The position numbers and the translations under genes were made by a program. A stretch of DNA of 64,000 bases from Lantana camara (lineage: Eukaryota; Streptophyta; Magnoliopsida; Lamiales; Verbenaceae), in assembly GCA_037501455.1 (NCBI GenBank), contig CM074864.1, positions 40,264,001 to 40,328,000 of the forward strand, read 5' to 3'. Shown here piece after piece: positions 1-10,422 of the stretch. Numbering within the stretch: the stretch's first letter is position 1; each line of letters starts with the position of its first letter. The notes under the pieces are model-generated. The model saw only the letters and a list, made by a program, of their open reading frames with translations, ran no database searches and was not told the DNA's origin.

Positions 1-1288
1 GATATGAGGATGTCAAAATAATCAATCTCAAGCTTGGAATCAATCTAAATCATTGAGAAACGAAGAAGATCAAGAATTTGCCCAAAAACCTTTATTTTCG
101 GAAAAATGCCCAGAATGGATGAAACCTCACTCAAAATCATGAATGAAAAGATGAAAATGCTCAGAATTAATCATATAATACAACCCTTAACTTACCTTGA
201 TGATTGGTTGAAGTTTGGATGAGATTTGAGCTCCAAAATCTCCAAGGTTTGAAGGGTTACGGGACTGGAGAGAAAAACAGTAGCTTTGGCTGAGTTTTGG
301 GGCTTGTGTGAGGATAATCTCGGTCAAAGCTTGTTATGTCATGATAAAGGGTTGAGTTAGGGTTTCAAAGAATCAAACCATGGTTAATTTGGTTATGGTT
401 TGGCCAAGATATGGCTGATTTAGTGCAAGAAGGTCAAGTTGGTCTCCGTTTCGTTTTTCGGTTGGATTTCGGAGTTTCAAATGATTTAGGAAAAATGTAA
501 GGCTAAGTTTACTAAACCCGAATTTTCGTTACGAGTTCAGCGGAGTTGACGGAACTCGAATCCGAGTTCCCGAGCTCAAGATATTAAATTCGGAACCAAG
601 GGTACGCTAAGTGCTCGTTAGCTCCCGTTTTGGTTCCTCAAATAAAATTAAATTCGTTAACCTATCAAATGAATTCAAAAACATAAATTGAGCATAAAAT
701 CATGTTCATAACACATATATGTACAACATATTACAAAATCGTGGCAATTTGATATCATATCATATAAGAACGAAACACAAAATAAACGAACAAACTCATA
801 CATGCAATTCATGCATAAATTATGAAACCCCATGCAATCCATGCAATTTCCATGCAAAATGAAATAAAACCATGCATAAATAATTCTCATGCATAATTAT
901 GATTTTCATGCATAAATATATTAATCCCATGCAAAAAAATGAAATTCATGCATATTAAATTCCCATGCAAAAATATGATTTCATGCATATATTATTCCAC
1001 GTATAATACATATATATAAATAAGTAATTAATTAAAACATGATTAATTAATATAACATATAATTAACATAATCATTAAATTAATAATATAATAATTAAAC
1101 ATATATATATATATATATAATACGAAATATATATATAAAATTACTAATATTAAAATAAGATAATATAATATAATAAAATAATAACAATTATAATAAAATT
1201 AAATATAAAACACGTAAAAACAATTAATTCGCGCAAATTGGTAAACACATACATCGTACCTTTACGTCCGAGAAATCGGGGCGTTACA
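1..1288 (-). repeat. Partial Tekay-type LTR, inserted in gag of the left Tat element
   Basis: The block ends at 1288 with GGGGCGTTACA, the reverse complement of the TGTAACGCCCC start found in the other chromovirus-type LTRs here, so its 5' end is at 1288 and it runs leftward out of the window. Positions about 540-720 resemble 28015-28230 and, reverse-complemented, 46540-46740 in the Tekay 5' LTR, sharing the block around CCCGAGCTCAAGATAT. Gag coding resumes directly after 1288. Whether it is a solo LTR or part of a full element cannot be told, and the left TSD is outside the window. Positions 990-1215 are AT-rich with a TA run. Confidence 0.85.
801..987. repeat. Cluster of twelve CATGCA motifs
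   Basis: CATGCA starts at 801, 810, 831, 840, 851, 871, 888, 907, 928, 947, 964 and 982, inside the partial LTR. Several are extended to CATGCAT. CATGCA is the core of the RY element bound by plant B3-domain factors. The copies sit in AT-rich spacers with no fixed period, so this is not a simple satellite. A regulatory role is inference. Confidence 0.7.
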
Positions 1289-2336
1289 TGATGCATTTAT
1301 ATGATCACCCCCTCAACTATTGGGCCAAGGTGTTTGTAACCTCCCTCGTGGGAATGGCCCAGGATTGGTATAAAAAGCTTCCTCCGCGCTCAATCCGAGG
1401 ATACTACGACCTGATTGACGCTTTCATCAGTCACTTCAACTCTTTGAAGGCTCCAGCCCCAGCCGCGACCGCTCTTTACAGTTTGGTCCAAGGGCCAAAC
1501 GAAACTTTGCGGTCTTTCATGGTAAGATTCAACAAGGAGATCTTGTTGGTAGAAAAGCCCTCTATGGACTTCTTGAGGCATGTTCTGTTTGGAGCTATCA
1601 ATATGAAGCATTACGTCAGCAAGGAATTTGTAGAAGAGGTGGCCAAGAAAAAGCCACGCTCGATGATGGAGATTAGGGAAATTGCGGACTCTTTCTTTAC
1701 TCTTGAGGATATGTACGTCGCAAGGGATCAAAAAATGGCGAACGCCCCTCGTCCCAGCAAAGTACCCGAGGACCGGACGGATTCTAACAGGGGTCGTCGC
1801 CGCAGCCCAGTTTCCACACAACGAAACTCTCCACCCCCTCAGAAGTTCGAGCGCATTCCTCTCAACCGCCCCATTGCGGAAGTTTATGCCATGGCGGACA
1901 AGAAGCTGTTTAAGAGGCCATCAAAATTGAGAGAAACCGAGGCTCAGAAGCGCTCGGCAAAATACTGCGCTTTCCACAAACAGAAAGGGCATGACACCAG
2001 CGAGTGTCATCAGCTAGAAAGGGAGATTCAGAGGCTGATCGCTGGGGGGCACCTTAAGGAGTTCGTAAAGGTGTTGGAGAGGTACGACGAGCACTATGCA
2101 GAGCGAGCGCATGCACATGGGAGAAGCCGTTCGCGCTCTCGGAGCCCTCGTCACCACCTCACCGAGCCCAGCGACCGTGGAAAGGGCAAAGCCTCAGAAA
2201 TGGAAAACCAACCCTTCGCGGTCATTCACATGATCGCCGGAGGACCTTCGGGGGGTGATTCTAACGCTTCTCGATGCCGCTACATTCGGAGTTATGACCA
2301 AAGATCTTCTCAACCCCAGCCAGTGCTCTCTATTGA
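1289..2336 (+). pseudogene. gag: gag polyprotein fragment, Tat-type
   Basis: Gag forms the virus-like particle and binds the genomic RNA. The reading frame enters at the inserted-LTR junction; the apparent ATG at 1288 borrows its A from the LTR, so it is not the native start. The retrotransposon-gag core is visible (YWAKVFVTSLVGMAQDWYKK onward). Near nt 1966-2010 is a zinc-knuckle variant, CAFHKQKGHDTSEC, spaced C-x2-H-x4-H-x4-C, where His replaces the second Cys. A basic Arg/Ser-rich tail follows. The frame continues to 2364, but the last residues come from the truncated array LTR. Homologous to the degenerate gag at 35306-37345 on minus. N-terminus missing, C-terminus truncated. Confidence 0.88.
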
Positions 2337-3109
2337 TAACATGTTCATGCAAAGCAATGCTTGAAATGTGATTAATACCAAAACCGGGATGACCCCTGAA
2401 TCCACCAATAGGTGGAGAAAGGAATCCCGCACGTGAGATTCATACTCTTGACGTACGTAGCACCGGGATGACCCCTGAACCCACCAATAGGTGGAGGAAG
2501 GAATCCTGCACGTGGGAACCATATTCCTGACGTGCGTAGCATGGATGGATAGGGCCTTGCAAACCCACCATCATCGTGATTAACATGTTATCGTGATTGG
2601 AGTGATGGAGGGTTTGGAGTAAAGGAGTTATTGGAGTGATGGAGGTTAACGGAGTGATTGGGTGTATTGGAGTGACGGGGTGTATCCGGAGTGATGGGAA
2701 TTATTGGAGTGATGGATATAATAATAAAATCGATATACATGCCGTGTTCTTGCAGGTACATTCTAAGCGGGAATCGAGCTAAGTCAAGTCCTTGCATTCA
2801 AGCCATACGGTGCATTTATTTATTTACCGTTTCAAAGAAATTATTGTTAAGGTTACTTGTTATATATTTAGGAGATGATAATGTATTGATATGTAAAATA
2901 CAAGTATACATTACTTGATAAACGATCGATAGTATAGCATGCTTCCGTTTGATTCTATCGCATGTATAAATGAATTTCCACTTAGCCTGTCATTTTATTT
3001 ACATTGTTACCCGTTCGCTATAGGTTGGTTCATGTACGGACATTTCATTTCGTATGTGGATCGGCCTATGGTGCGGGGGTGTGGCATCCTTACGTGTTGG
3101 GGTGCTACA
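2337..3109 (+). repeat. Array LTR 1, 5'-truncated
   Basis: Identity to the array LTR begins at TAACATGTTCATG (2337), which corresponds to 4719 in the next LTR, so 1442 bp are missing. No TSD can be read on this side because the native left end is gone. It ends TGCTACA at 3109. Confidence 0.93.
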
Positions 3110-3276
3110 TCTTAAGTGGTATCAGAGCCCGGTTTCAAAACCGAGGTTCTAGTGTCGTGTCAAGTCTAGGTCACATGGCATAGGAATTATTTACTAATCG
3201 GTACATTGCAGCCAATTACGACATTGCGTGCTTGCCAAGTGAATCCGAGGACGGATTCTTTTAAGGGGGGGAGAAT
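3110..3276 (+). mobile_element. 167-bp remnant interior with PBS and PPT (first of four)
   Basis: TGGTATCAGAGCC at 3117-3129 matches the PBS complementary to the 3' end of plant initiator tRNA-Met, 7 bp after the LTR. A short inverted repeat, CGGTTT-CA-AAACCG, follows at once. The interior ends with AAGGGGGGGAGAA (3263-3275), a PPT one base before the next LTR. There is no coding capacity. The first ~60 and last ~40 bases resemble the matching ends of the Tekay interior (49476-49560 and 56093-56130). Copies: 5492-5658, 7874-8040, 10256-10422. Confidence 0.9.
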
Positions 3277-4184
3277 TGTAACGCCCCAATTTTCGGCTTT
3301 CTAGGTACGCCTGCCATGTACGAACTTTTTAAGAGCTAGAATTATTTTAATTTTTGAATTCGTGAAAAATTGTATAAATTATATTTCAATGTGATTATGT
3401 GAAATATGTGTCAATTTGAGAATTATTCTTTAAATTGAATTAATTGTTACATGCCTTAATTCCCAAACATGCCTTAATTGATCATTTTTTTAATTTAAGG
3501 ACCAAATTGCATGACTATCTTTTGGGATTAAATTGATCATTTTCCAAACCTTGCACACTTAATTGCATAACTTATAAAACTTGGAGGATTTAATTACAAT
3601 TTCAAGTATATCATCAATTTAAAGAGATGAATCACGTACCATCTCTTCTTCATTCTTCCAATTTTCATCTTCATCCATAAAAACCTCCAAGACTTTGTCT
3701 CCTTGTGTCTCGGTTCATCCATGGAGAAAAGGAGAAGGGATTTCTATAATTTTAATCAAGTTTTTCCAAGGAAATTTCATGTTGGAAGCTCAATCATCCA
3801 TTTCTACCTTCTTCATCTCACTCAAAGGTAATATGTAGGATTTCTTGTTATTAATAAATAAAGCTAGGGTTGTGATTTTGATAGAATAACTTGTATTTTA
3901 ATTGCTAGAAGCATGATTACAAGCTTTAGACTTGCTTCCATGCACAAATCTAAGGAATTATGTAGTTATATGATGAATATGTATATGAACTTGAAGTGAT
4001 GATTCTTGCAGATTAGGGATGATTTGAGTGTTTATATTAAGTCTTATTGTATTTTAGACATGTATATGTATTTCCTTTCATGAATTATAACATTTAGAGT
4101 TAAGTTATATGAGTTTTGAAGAGATTTAATTGTAATTCGTGTTCCTCTGTTTCATCCCCAGTTCTTCTGCATCTTCTGTAATAC

Positions 4185-4386
4185 GGGAACGACCCTTCCC
4201 GTTCCCTTTGTAATTGGGGAACGGCCGTTCCCATTGATTTGAATAATGTGCAGGCGGTGGGAACGGGAACGACCGTTCCCATTATATCACACAAACGGGA
4301 ACGACCGTTCCCATCTTCGGGAGCGACTTCGGGACTGGGGAACGGCCCTTCCCATTTTACACTAAAACCTGGAACGGCCGTTCCCA
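4185..4386. repeat. Palindrome cluster GGGAACGRCCGTTCCC, first copy
   Basis: Six palindromic or near-palindromic blocks occur in about 200 bp: one starting at 4185, then 4217-4232 (GGGAACGGCCGTTCCC, perfect), 4265-4280, 4297-4312, about 4337-4353 and about 4370-4386. Arms are constant (GGGAAC/GTTCCC) and the centre varies (GACC, GGCC). The cluster recurs in each full array LTR at 6567-6768, 8949-9150 and 11331-11532. Each could form a hairpin in RNA or a cruciform in DNA. Confidence 0.9.
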
Positions 4387-4766
4387 TACCCCTGGAAGTG
4401 CAGAAACATTCTGCACAAAGGTAACAATTCCAATTCCTTCTTTAATTATTCAAATGACCCAAATATGATGTTATATGATTAATATCATGCAATAAAATGA
4501 TTGTATCATGCTACATTGCTCTTCACACGATATCTCGTCTTATGAAGTTAAGACCAAATAGGTATAGGAATACCTGTTTATTACTAATCATTTCCACGTT
4601 CTCAAGTATATAGCAAGCAGGTCTTGATCGTGCAAAGCAATGTGCATACCGGATCGAGTCGTGCAATGGATAACAATCAAATCAAGCTCATGCAAAGCAA
4701 TGCGTGTAGTTTGATAGGTAACATGTTCATGCAAAGCAATGCTTGAAATGTGATTAATGCCAAAAC

Positions 4767-4921
4767 CGGGATGACCCCTGAATCCACCAATAGGTGGAGA
4801 AAGGAATCCCGCACGTGAGATTCATACTCTTGACGTGCGTAGCACCGGGATGACCCCTGAACCCACCAATAGGTGGAGGAAGGAATCCCGCACGTGGGAA
4901 CCATATTCCTGACGTGCGTAG
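4767..4921 (+). repeat. Direct duplication of ~78 bp inside array LTR
   Basis: Two adjacent near-copies start CCGGGATGACCCCTGAA, pass through CACCAATAGGTGGA and CCGCACGTG, and end GACGTGCGTAGCA. The same pair is present in all five array LTRs, so it predates the array. Confidence 0.88.
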
Positions 4922-4976
4922 CATGGATGGATAGGGCCTTGCAAACCCACCATCATCGTGATTAACATGTTATCGT

Positions 4977-5100
4977 GATTGGAGTGATGGAGGGTTTGGA
5001 GTAAAGGAGTTATTGGAGTGATGGAGGTTAACGGAGTGATTGGGTGTATTGGAGTGACGGGGTGTATCCGGAGTGATGGGAATTATTGGAGTGATGGATA
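4977..5100 (+). repeat. Degenerate minisatellite, GGAGTGATGG core
   Basis: About seven to eight imperfect copies of a TTGGAGTGATGG-like core occur with variable spacers. They are present at the same place in every array LTR, e.g. around 2595-2718, 7359-7482, 9741-9864 and 12123-12246. Confidence 0.8.
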
Positions 5101-5658
5101 TAATTATAAAATCGATATACATGCCGTGTTCTTGCAGGTACATTCTAGGCGGGAATCGAGCTAAGTCAAGTCCTTGCATTCAAGCCATACGGTGCATTTA
5201 TTTATTTACCGTTTCAAAGAAATTATTGTTAAGGTTACTTGTTATATATTTAGGAGATGATAATGTATTGATATGTAAAATACAAGTATACATTACTTGA
5301 TAAACGATCGATAGTATAGCATGCTTCCGTTTGATTCTATCGCATGTATAAATGAATTTCCACTTAGCCTGTCATTTTATTTACATTGTTACCCGTTCGC
5401 TATAGGTTGGTTCATGTACGGACATTTCATTTCGTATGTGGATCGGCCTATGGTGCGGGGGTGTGGCATCCTTACGTGTTGGGGTGCTACATCTTAAGTG
5501 GTATCAGAGCCCGGTTTCAAAACCGAGGTTCTAGTGTCGTGTCAAGTCTAGGTCACATGGCATAGGAATTATTTACTAATCGGTACATTGCAGCCAATTA
5601 CGACATTGCGTGCTTGCCAAGTGAATCCGAGGACGGATTCTTTTAAGGGGGGGAGAAT

Positions 5659-7873
5659 TGTAACGCCCCAATTTTCGGCTTTCTAGGTACGCCTGCCATG
5701 TACGAACTTTTTAAGAGCTAGAATTATTTTAATTTTTGAATTCGTGAAAAATTGTATAAATTATATTTCAATGTGATTATGTGAAATATGTGTCAATTTG
5801 AGAATTATTCTTTAAATTGAATTAATTGTTACATGCCTTAATTCCCAAACATGCCTTAATTGATCATTTTTTTAATTTAAGGACCAAATTGCATGACTAT
5901 CTTTTGGGATTAAATTGATCATTTTCCAAACCTTGCACACTTAATTGCATAACTTATAAAACTTGGAGGATTTAATTACAATTTCAAGTATATCATCAAT
6001 TTAAAGAGATGAATCACGTACCATCTCTTCTTCATTCTTCCAATTTTCATCTTCATCCATAAAAACCTCCAAGACTTTGTCTCCTTGTGTCTCGGTTCAT
6101 CCATGGAGAAAAGGAGAAGGGATTTCTATAATTTTAATCAAGTTTTTCCAAGGAAATTTCATGTTGGAAGCTCAATCATCCATTTCTACCTTCTTCATCT
6201 CACTCAAAGGTAATATGTAGGATTTCTTGTTATTAATAAATAAAGCTAGGGTTGTGATTTTGATAGAATAACTTGTATTTTAATTGCTAGAAGCATGATT
6301 ACAAGCTTTAGACTTGCTTCCATGCACAAATCTAAGGAATTATGTAGTTATATGATGAATATGTATATGAACTTGAAGTGATGATTCTTGCAGATTAGGG
6401 ATGATTTGAGTGTTTATATTAAGTCTTATTGTATTTTAGACATGTATATGTATTTCCTTTCATGAATTATAACATTTAGAGTTAAGTTATATGAGTTTTG
6501 AAGAGATTTAATTGTAATTCGTGTTCCTCTGTTTCATCCCCTGTTCTTCTGCATCTTCTGTAATACGGGAACGACCCTTCCCGTTCCCTTTGTAATTGGG
6601 GAACGGCCGTTCCCATTGATTTGAATAATGTGCAGGCGGTGGGAACGGGAACGACCGTTCCCATTATATCACACAAACGGGAACGACCGTTCCCATCTTC
6701 GGGAGCGATTTCGGGACTGGGGAACGGCCCTTCCCATTTTACACTAAAACCTGGAACGGCCGTTCCCATACCCCTGGAAGTGCAGAAACATTCTGCACAA
6801 AGGTAACAATTCCAATTCCTTCTTTAATTATTCAAATGACCCAAATATGATGTTATATGATTAATATCATGCAATAAAATGATTGTATCATGCTACATTG
6901 CTCTTCACACGATATCTCGTCTTATGAAGTTAAGACCAAATAGGTATAGGAATACCTGTTTATTACTAATCATTTCCACGTTCTCAAGTATATAGCAAGC
7001 AGGTCTTGATCGTGCAAAGCAATGCGCATACCAGATCGAGTCGTGCAATGGATAACAATCAAATCAATCTCATGCAAAGCAATGCGTGTAGTTTGATAGG
7101 TAACATGTTCATGCAAAGCAATGCTTGAAATGTGATTAATGCCAAAACCGGGATGACCCCTGAATCCACCAATAGGTGGAGAAAGGAATCCCGCACGTGA
7201 GATTCATACTCTTGACGTGCGTAGCACCGGGATGACCCCTGAACCCACCAATAGGTGGAGGAAGGAATCCCGCACGTGGGAACCATATTCCTGACGTGCG
7301 TAGCATGGATGGATAGGGCCTTGCAAACCCACCATCATCGTGATTAACATGTTATCGTGATTGGAGTGATGGAGGGTTTGGAGTAAAGGAGTTATTGGAG
7401 TGATGGAGGTTAACGGAGTGATTGGGTGTATTGGAGTGACGGGGTGTATCCGGAGTGATGGGAATTATTGGAGTGATGGATATAATTATAAAATCGATAT
7501 ACATGCCGTGTTCTTGCAGGTACATTCTAGGCGGGAATCGAGCTAAGTCAAGTCCTTGCATTCAAGCCATACGGTGCATTTATTTATTTACCGTTTCAAA
7601 GAAATTATTGTTAAGGTTACTTGTTATATATTTAGGAGATGATAATGTATTGATATGTAAAATACAAGTATACATTACTTGATAAACGATCGATAGTATA
7701 GCATGCTTCCGTTTGATTCTATCGCATGTATAAATGAATTTCCACTTAGCCTGTCATTTTATTTACATTGTTACCCGTTCGCTATAGGTTGGTTCATGTA
7801 CGGACATTTCATTTCGTATGTGGATCGGCCTATGGTGCGGGGGTGTGGCATCCTTACGTGTTGGGGTGCTACA
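5659..7873 (+). repeat. Array LTR 3 (full)
   Basis: Same boundaries and internal order as LTR 2, shifted by exactly 2382 bp. It ends TGCTACA at 7873, followed by the PBS at 7881-7893. Confidence 0.93.
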
Positions 7874-8040
7874 TCTTAAGTGGTATCAGAGCCCGGTTTC
7901 AAAACCGAGGTTCTAGTGTCGTGTCAAGTCTAGGTCACATGGCATAGGAATTATTTACTAATCGGTACATTGCAGCCAATTACGACATTGCGTGCTTGCC
8001 AAGTGAATCCGAGGACGGATTCTTTTAAGGGGGGGAGAAT

Positions 8041-10255
8041 TGTAACGCCCCAATTTTCGGCTTTCTAGGTACGCCTGCCATGTACGAACTTTTTAAGAGC
8101 TAGAATTATTTTAATTTTTGAATTCGTGAAAAATTGTATAAATTATATTTCAATGTGATTATGTGAAATATGTGTCAATTTGAGAATTATTCTTTAAATT
8201 GAATTAATTGTTACATGCCTTAATTCCCAAACATGCCTTAATTGATCATTTTTTTAATTTAAGGACCAAATTGCATGACTATCTTTTGGGATTAAATTGA
8301 TCATTTTCCAAACCTTGCACACTTAATTGCATAACTTATAAAACTTGGAGGATTTAATTACAATTTCAAGTATATCATCAATTTAAAGAGATGAATCACG
8401 TACCATCTCTTCTTCATTCTTCCAATTTTCATCTTCATCCATAAAAACCTCCAAGACTTTGTCTCCTTGTGTCTCGGTTCATCCATGGAGAAAAGGAGAA
8501 GGGATTTCTATAATTTTAATCAAGTTTTTCCAAGGAAATTTCATGTTGGAAGCTCAATCATCCATTTCTACCTTCTTCATCTCACTCAAAGGTAATATGT
8601 AGGATTTCTTGTTATTAATAAATAAAGCTAGGGTTGTGATTTTGATAGAATAACTTGTATTTTAATTGCTAGAAGCATGATTACAAGCTTTAGACTTGCT
8701 TCCATGCACAAATCTAAGGAATTATGTAGTTATATGATGAATATGTATATGAACTTGAAGTGATGATTCTTGCAGATTAGGGATGATTTGAGTGTTTATA
8801 TTAAGTCTTATTGTATTTTAGACATGTATATGTATTTCCTTTCATGAATTATAACATTTAGAGTTAAGTTATATGAGTTTTGAAGAGATTTAATTGTAAT
8901 TCGTGTTCCTCTGTTTCATCCCCTGTTCTTCTGCATCTTCTGTAATACGGGAACGACCCTTCCCGTTCCCTTTGTAATTGGGGAACGGCCGTTCCCATTG
9001 ATTTGAATAATGTGCAGGCGGTGGGAACGGGAACGACCGTTCCCATTATATCACACAAACGGGAACGACCGTTCCCATCTTCGGGAGCGACTTCGGGACT
9101 GGGGAACGGCCCTTCCCATTTTACACTAAAACCTGGAACGGCCGTTCCCATACCCCTGGAAGTGCAGAAACATTCTGCACAAAGGTAGCAATTCCAATTC
9201 CTTCTTTAATTATTCAAATGACCCAAATATGATGTTATATGATTAATATCATGCAATAAAATGATTGTATCATGCTACATTGCTCTTCACACGATATCTC
9301 GTCTTATGAAGTTAAGACCAAATAGGTATAGGAATACCTGTTTATTACTAATCATTTCCACGTTCTCAAGTATATAGCAAGCAGGTCTTGATCGTGCAAA
9401 GCAATGCGCATACCGGATCGAGTCGTGCAATGGATAACAATCAAATCAAGCTCATGCAAAGCAATGCGTGTAGTTTGATAGGTAACATGTTCATGCAAAG
9501 CAATGCTTGAAATGTGATTAATGCCAAAACCGGGATGACCCCTGAATCCACCAATAGGTGGAGAAAGGAATCCCGCACGTGAGATTCATACTCTTGACGT
9601 GCGTAGCACCGGGATGACCCCTGAACCCACCAATAGGTGGAGGAAGGAATCCCGCACGTGGGAACCATATTCCTGACGTGCGTAGCATGGATGGATAGGG
9701 CCTTGCAAACCCACCATCATCGTGATTAACATGTTATCGTGATTGGAGTGATGGAGGGTTTGGAGTAAAGGAGTTATTGGAGTGATGGAGGTTAACGGAG
9801 TGATTGGGTGTATTGGAGTGACGGGGTGTATCCGGAGTGATGGGAATTATTGGAGTGATGGATATAATTATAAAATCGATATACATGCCGTGTTCTTGTA
9901 GGTACATTCTAGGCGGGAATCGAGCTAAGTCAAGTCCTTGCATTCAAGCCATACGGTGCATTTATTTATTTACCGTTTCAAAGAAATTATTGTTAAGGTT
10001 ACTTGTTATATATTTAGGAGATGATAATGTATTGATATGTAAAATACAAGTATACATTACTTGATAAACGATCGATAGTATAGCATGCTTCCGTTTGATT
10101 CTATCGCATGTATAAATGAATTTCCACTTAGCCTGTCATTTTATTTACATTGTTACCCGTTCGCTATAGGTTGGTTCATGTACGGACATTTCATTTCGTA
10201 TGTGGATCGGCCTATGGTGCGGGGGTGTGGCATCCTTACGTGTTGGGGTGCTACA
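8041..10255 (+). repeat. Array LTR 4 (full)
   Basis: Same boundaries and order, shifted by 2382 bp. It ends at 10255, with the PBS at 10263-10275. A few private substitutions are visible, such as CTTGTAG instead of CTTGCAG near 9895. Confidence 0.93.
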
Positions 10256-10422
10256 TCTTAAGTGGTATCAGAGCCCGGTTTCAAAACCGAGGTTCTAGTG
10301 TCGTGTCAAGTCTAGGTCACATGGCATAGGAATTATTTACGAATCGGTACATTGCAGCCAATTACGACATTGCGTGCTTGCCAAGTGAATCCGAGGACGG
10401 ATTCTTTTAAGGGGGGGAGAAT

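Larger units (their letters stand above)
3277..5491 (+). repeat. Array LTR 2 (full, 2215 bp)
   Basis: Begins TGTAACGCCCC and ends GGGGTGCTACA. In order it contains an AT-rich first kilobase, a cluster of GGGAACG-type palindromes (4185-4386), AAGCAATGC subrepeats (4636-4745), a ~78-bp direct duplication (4767-4921) and a GGAGTGATGG minisatellite (4977-5100). No protein-coding region is supported. Confidence 0.93.

Noticed and set aside
1288..1290. ATG at 1288 as the gag start
   Set aside because: Its A belongs to the inserted LTR; the homologous gag on minus extends well upstream of this point.
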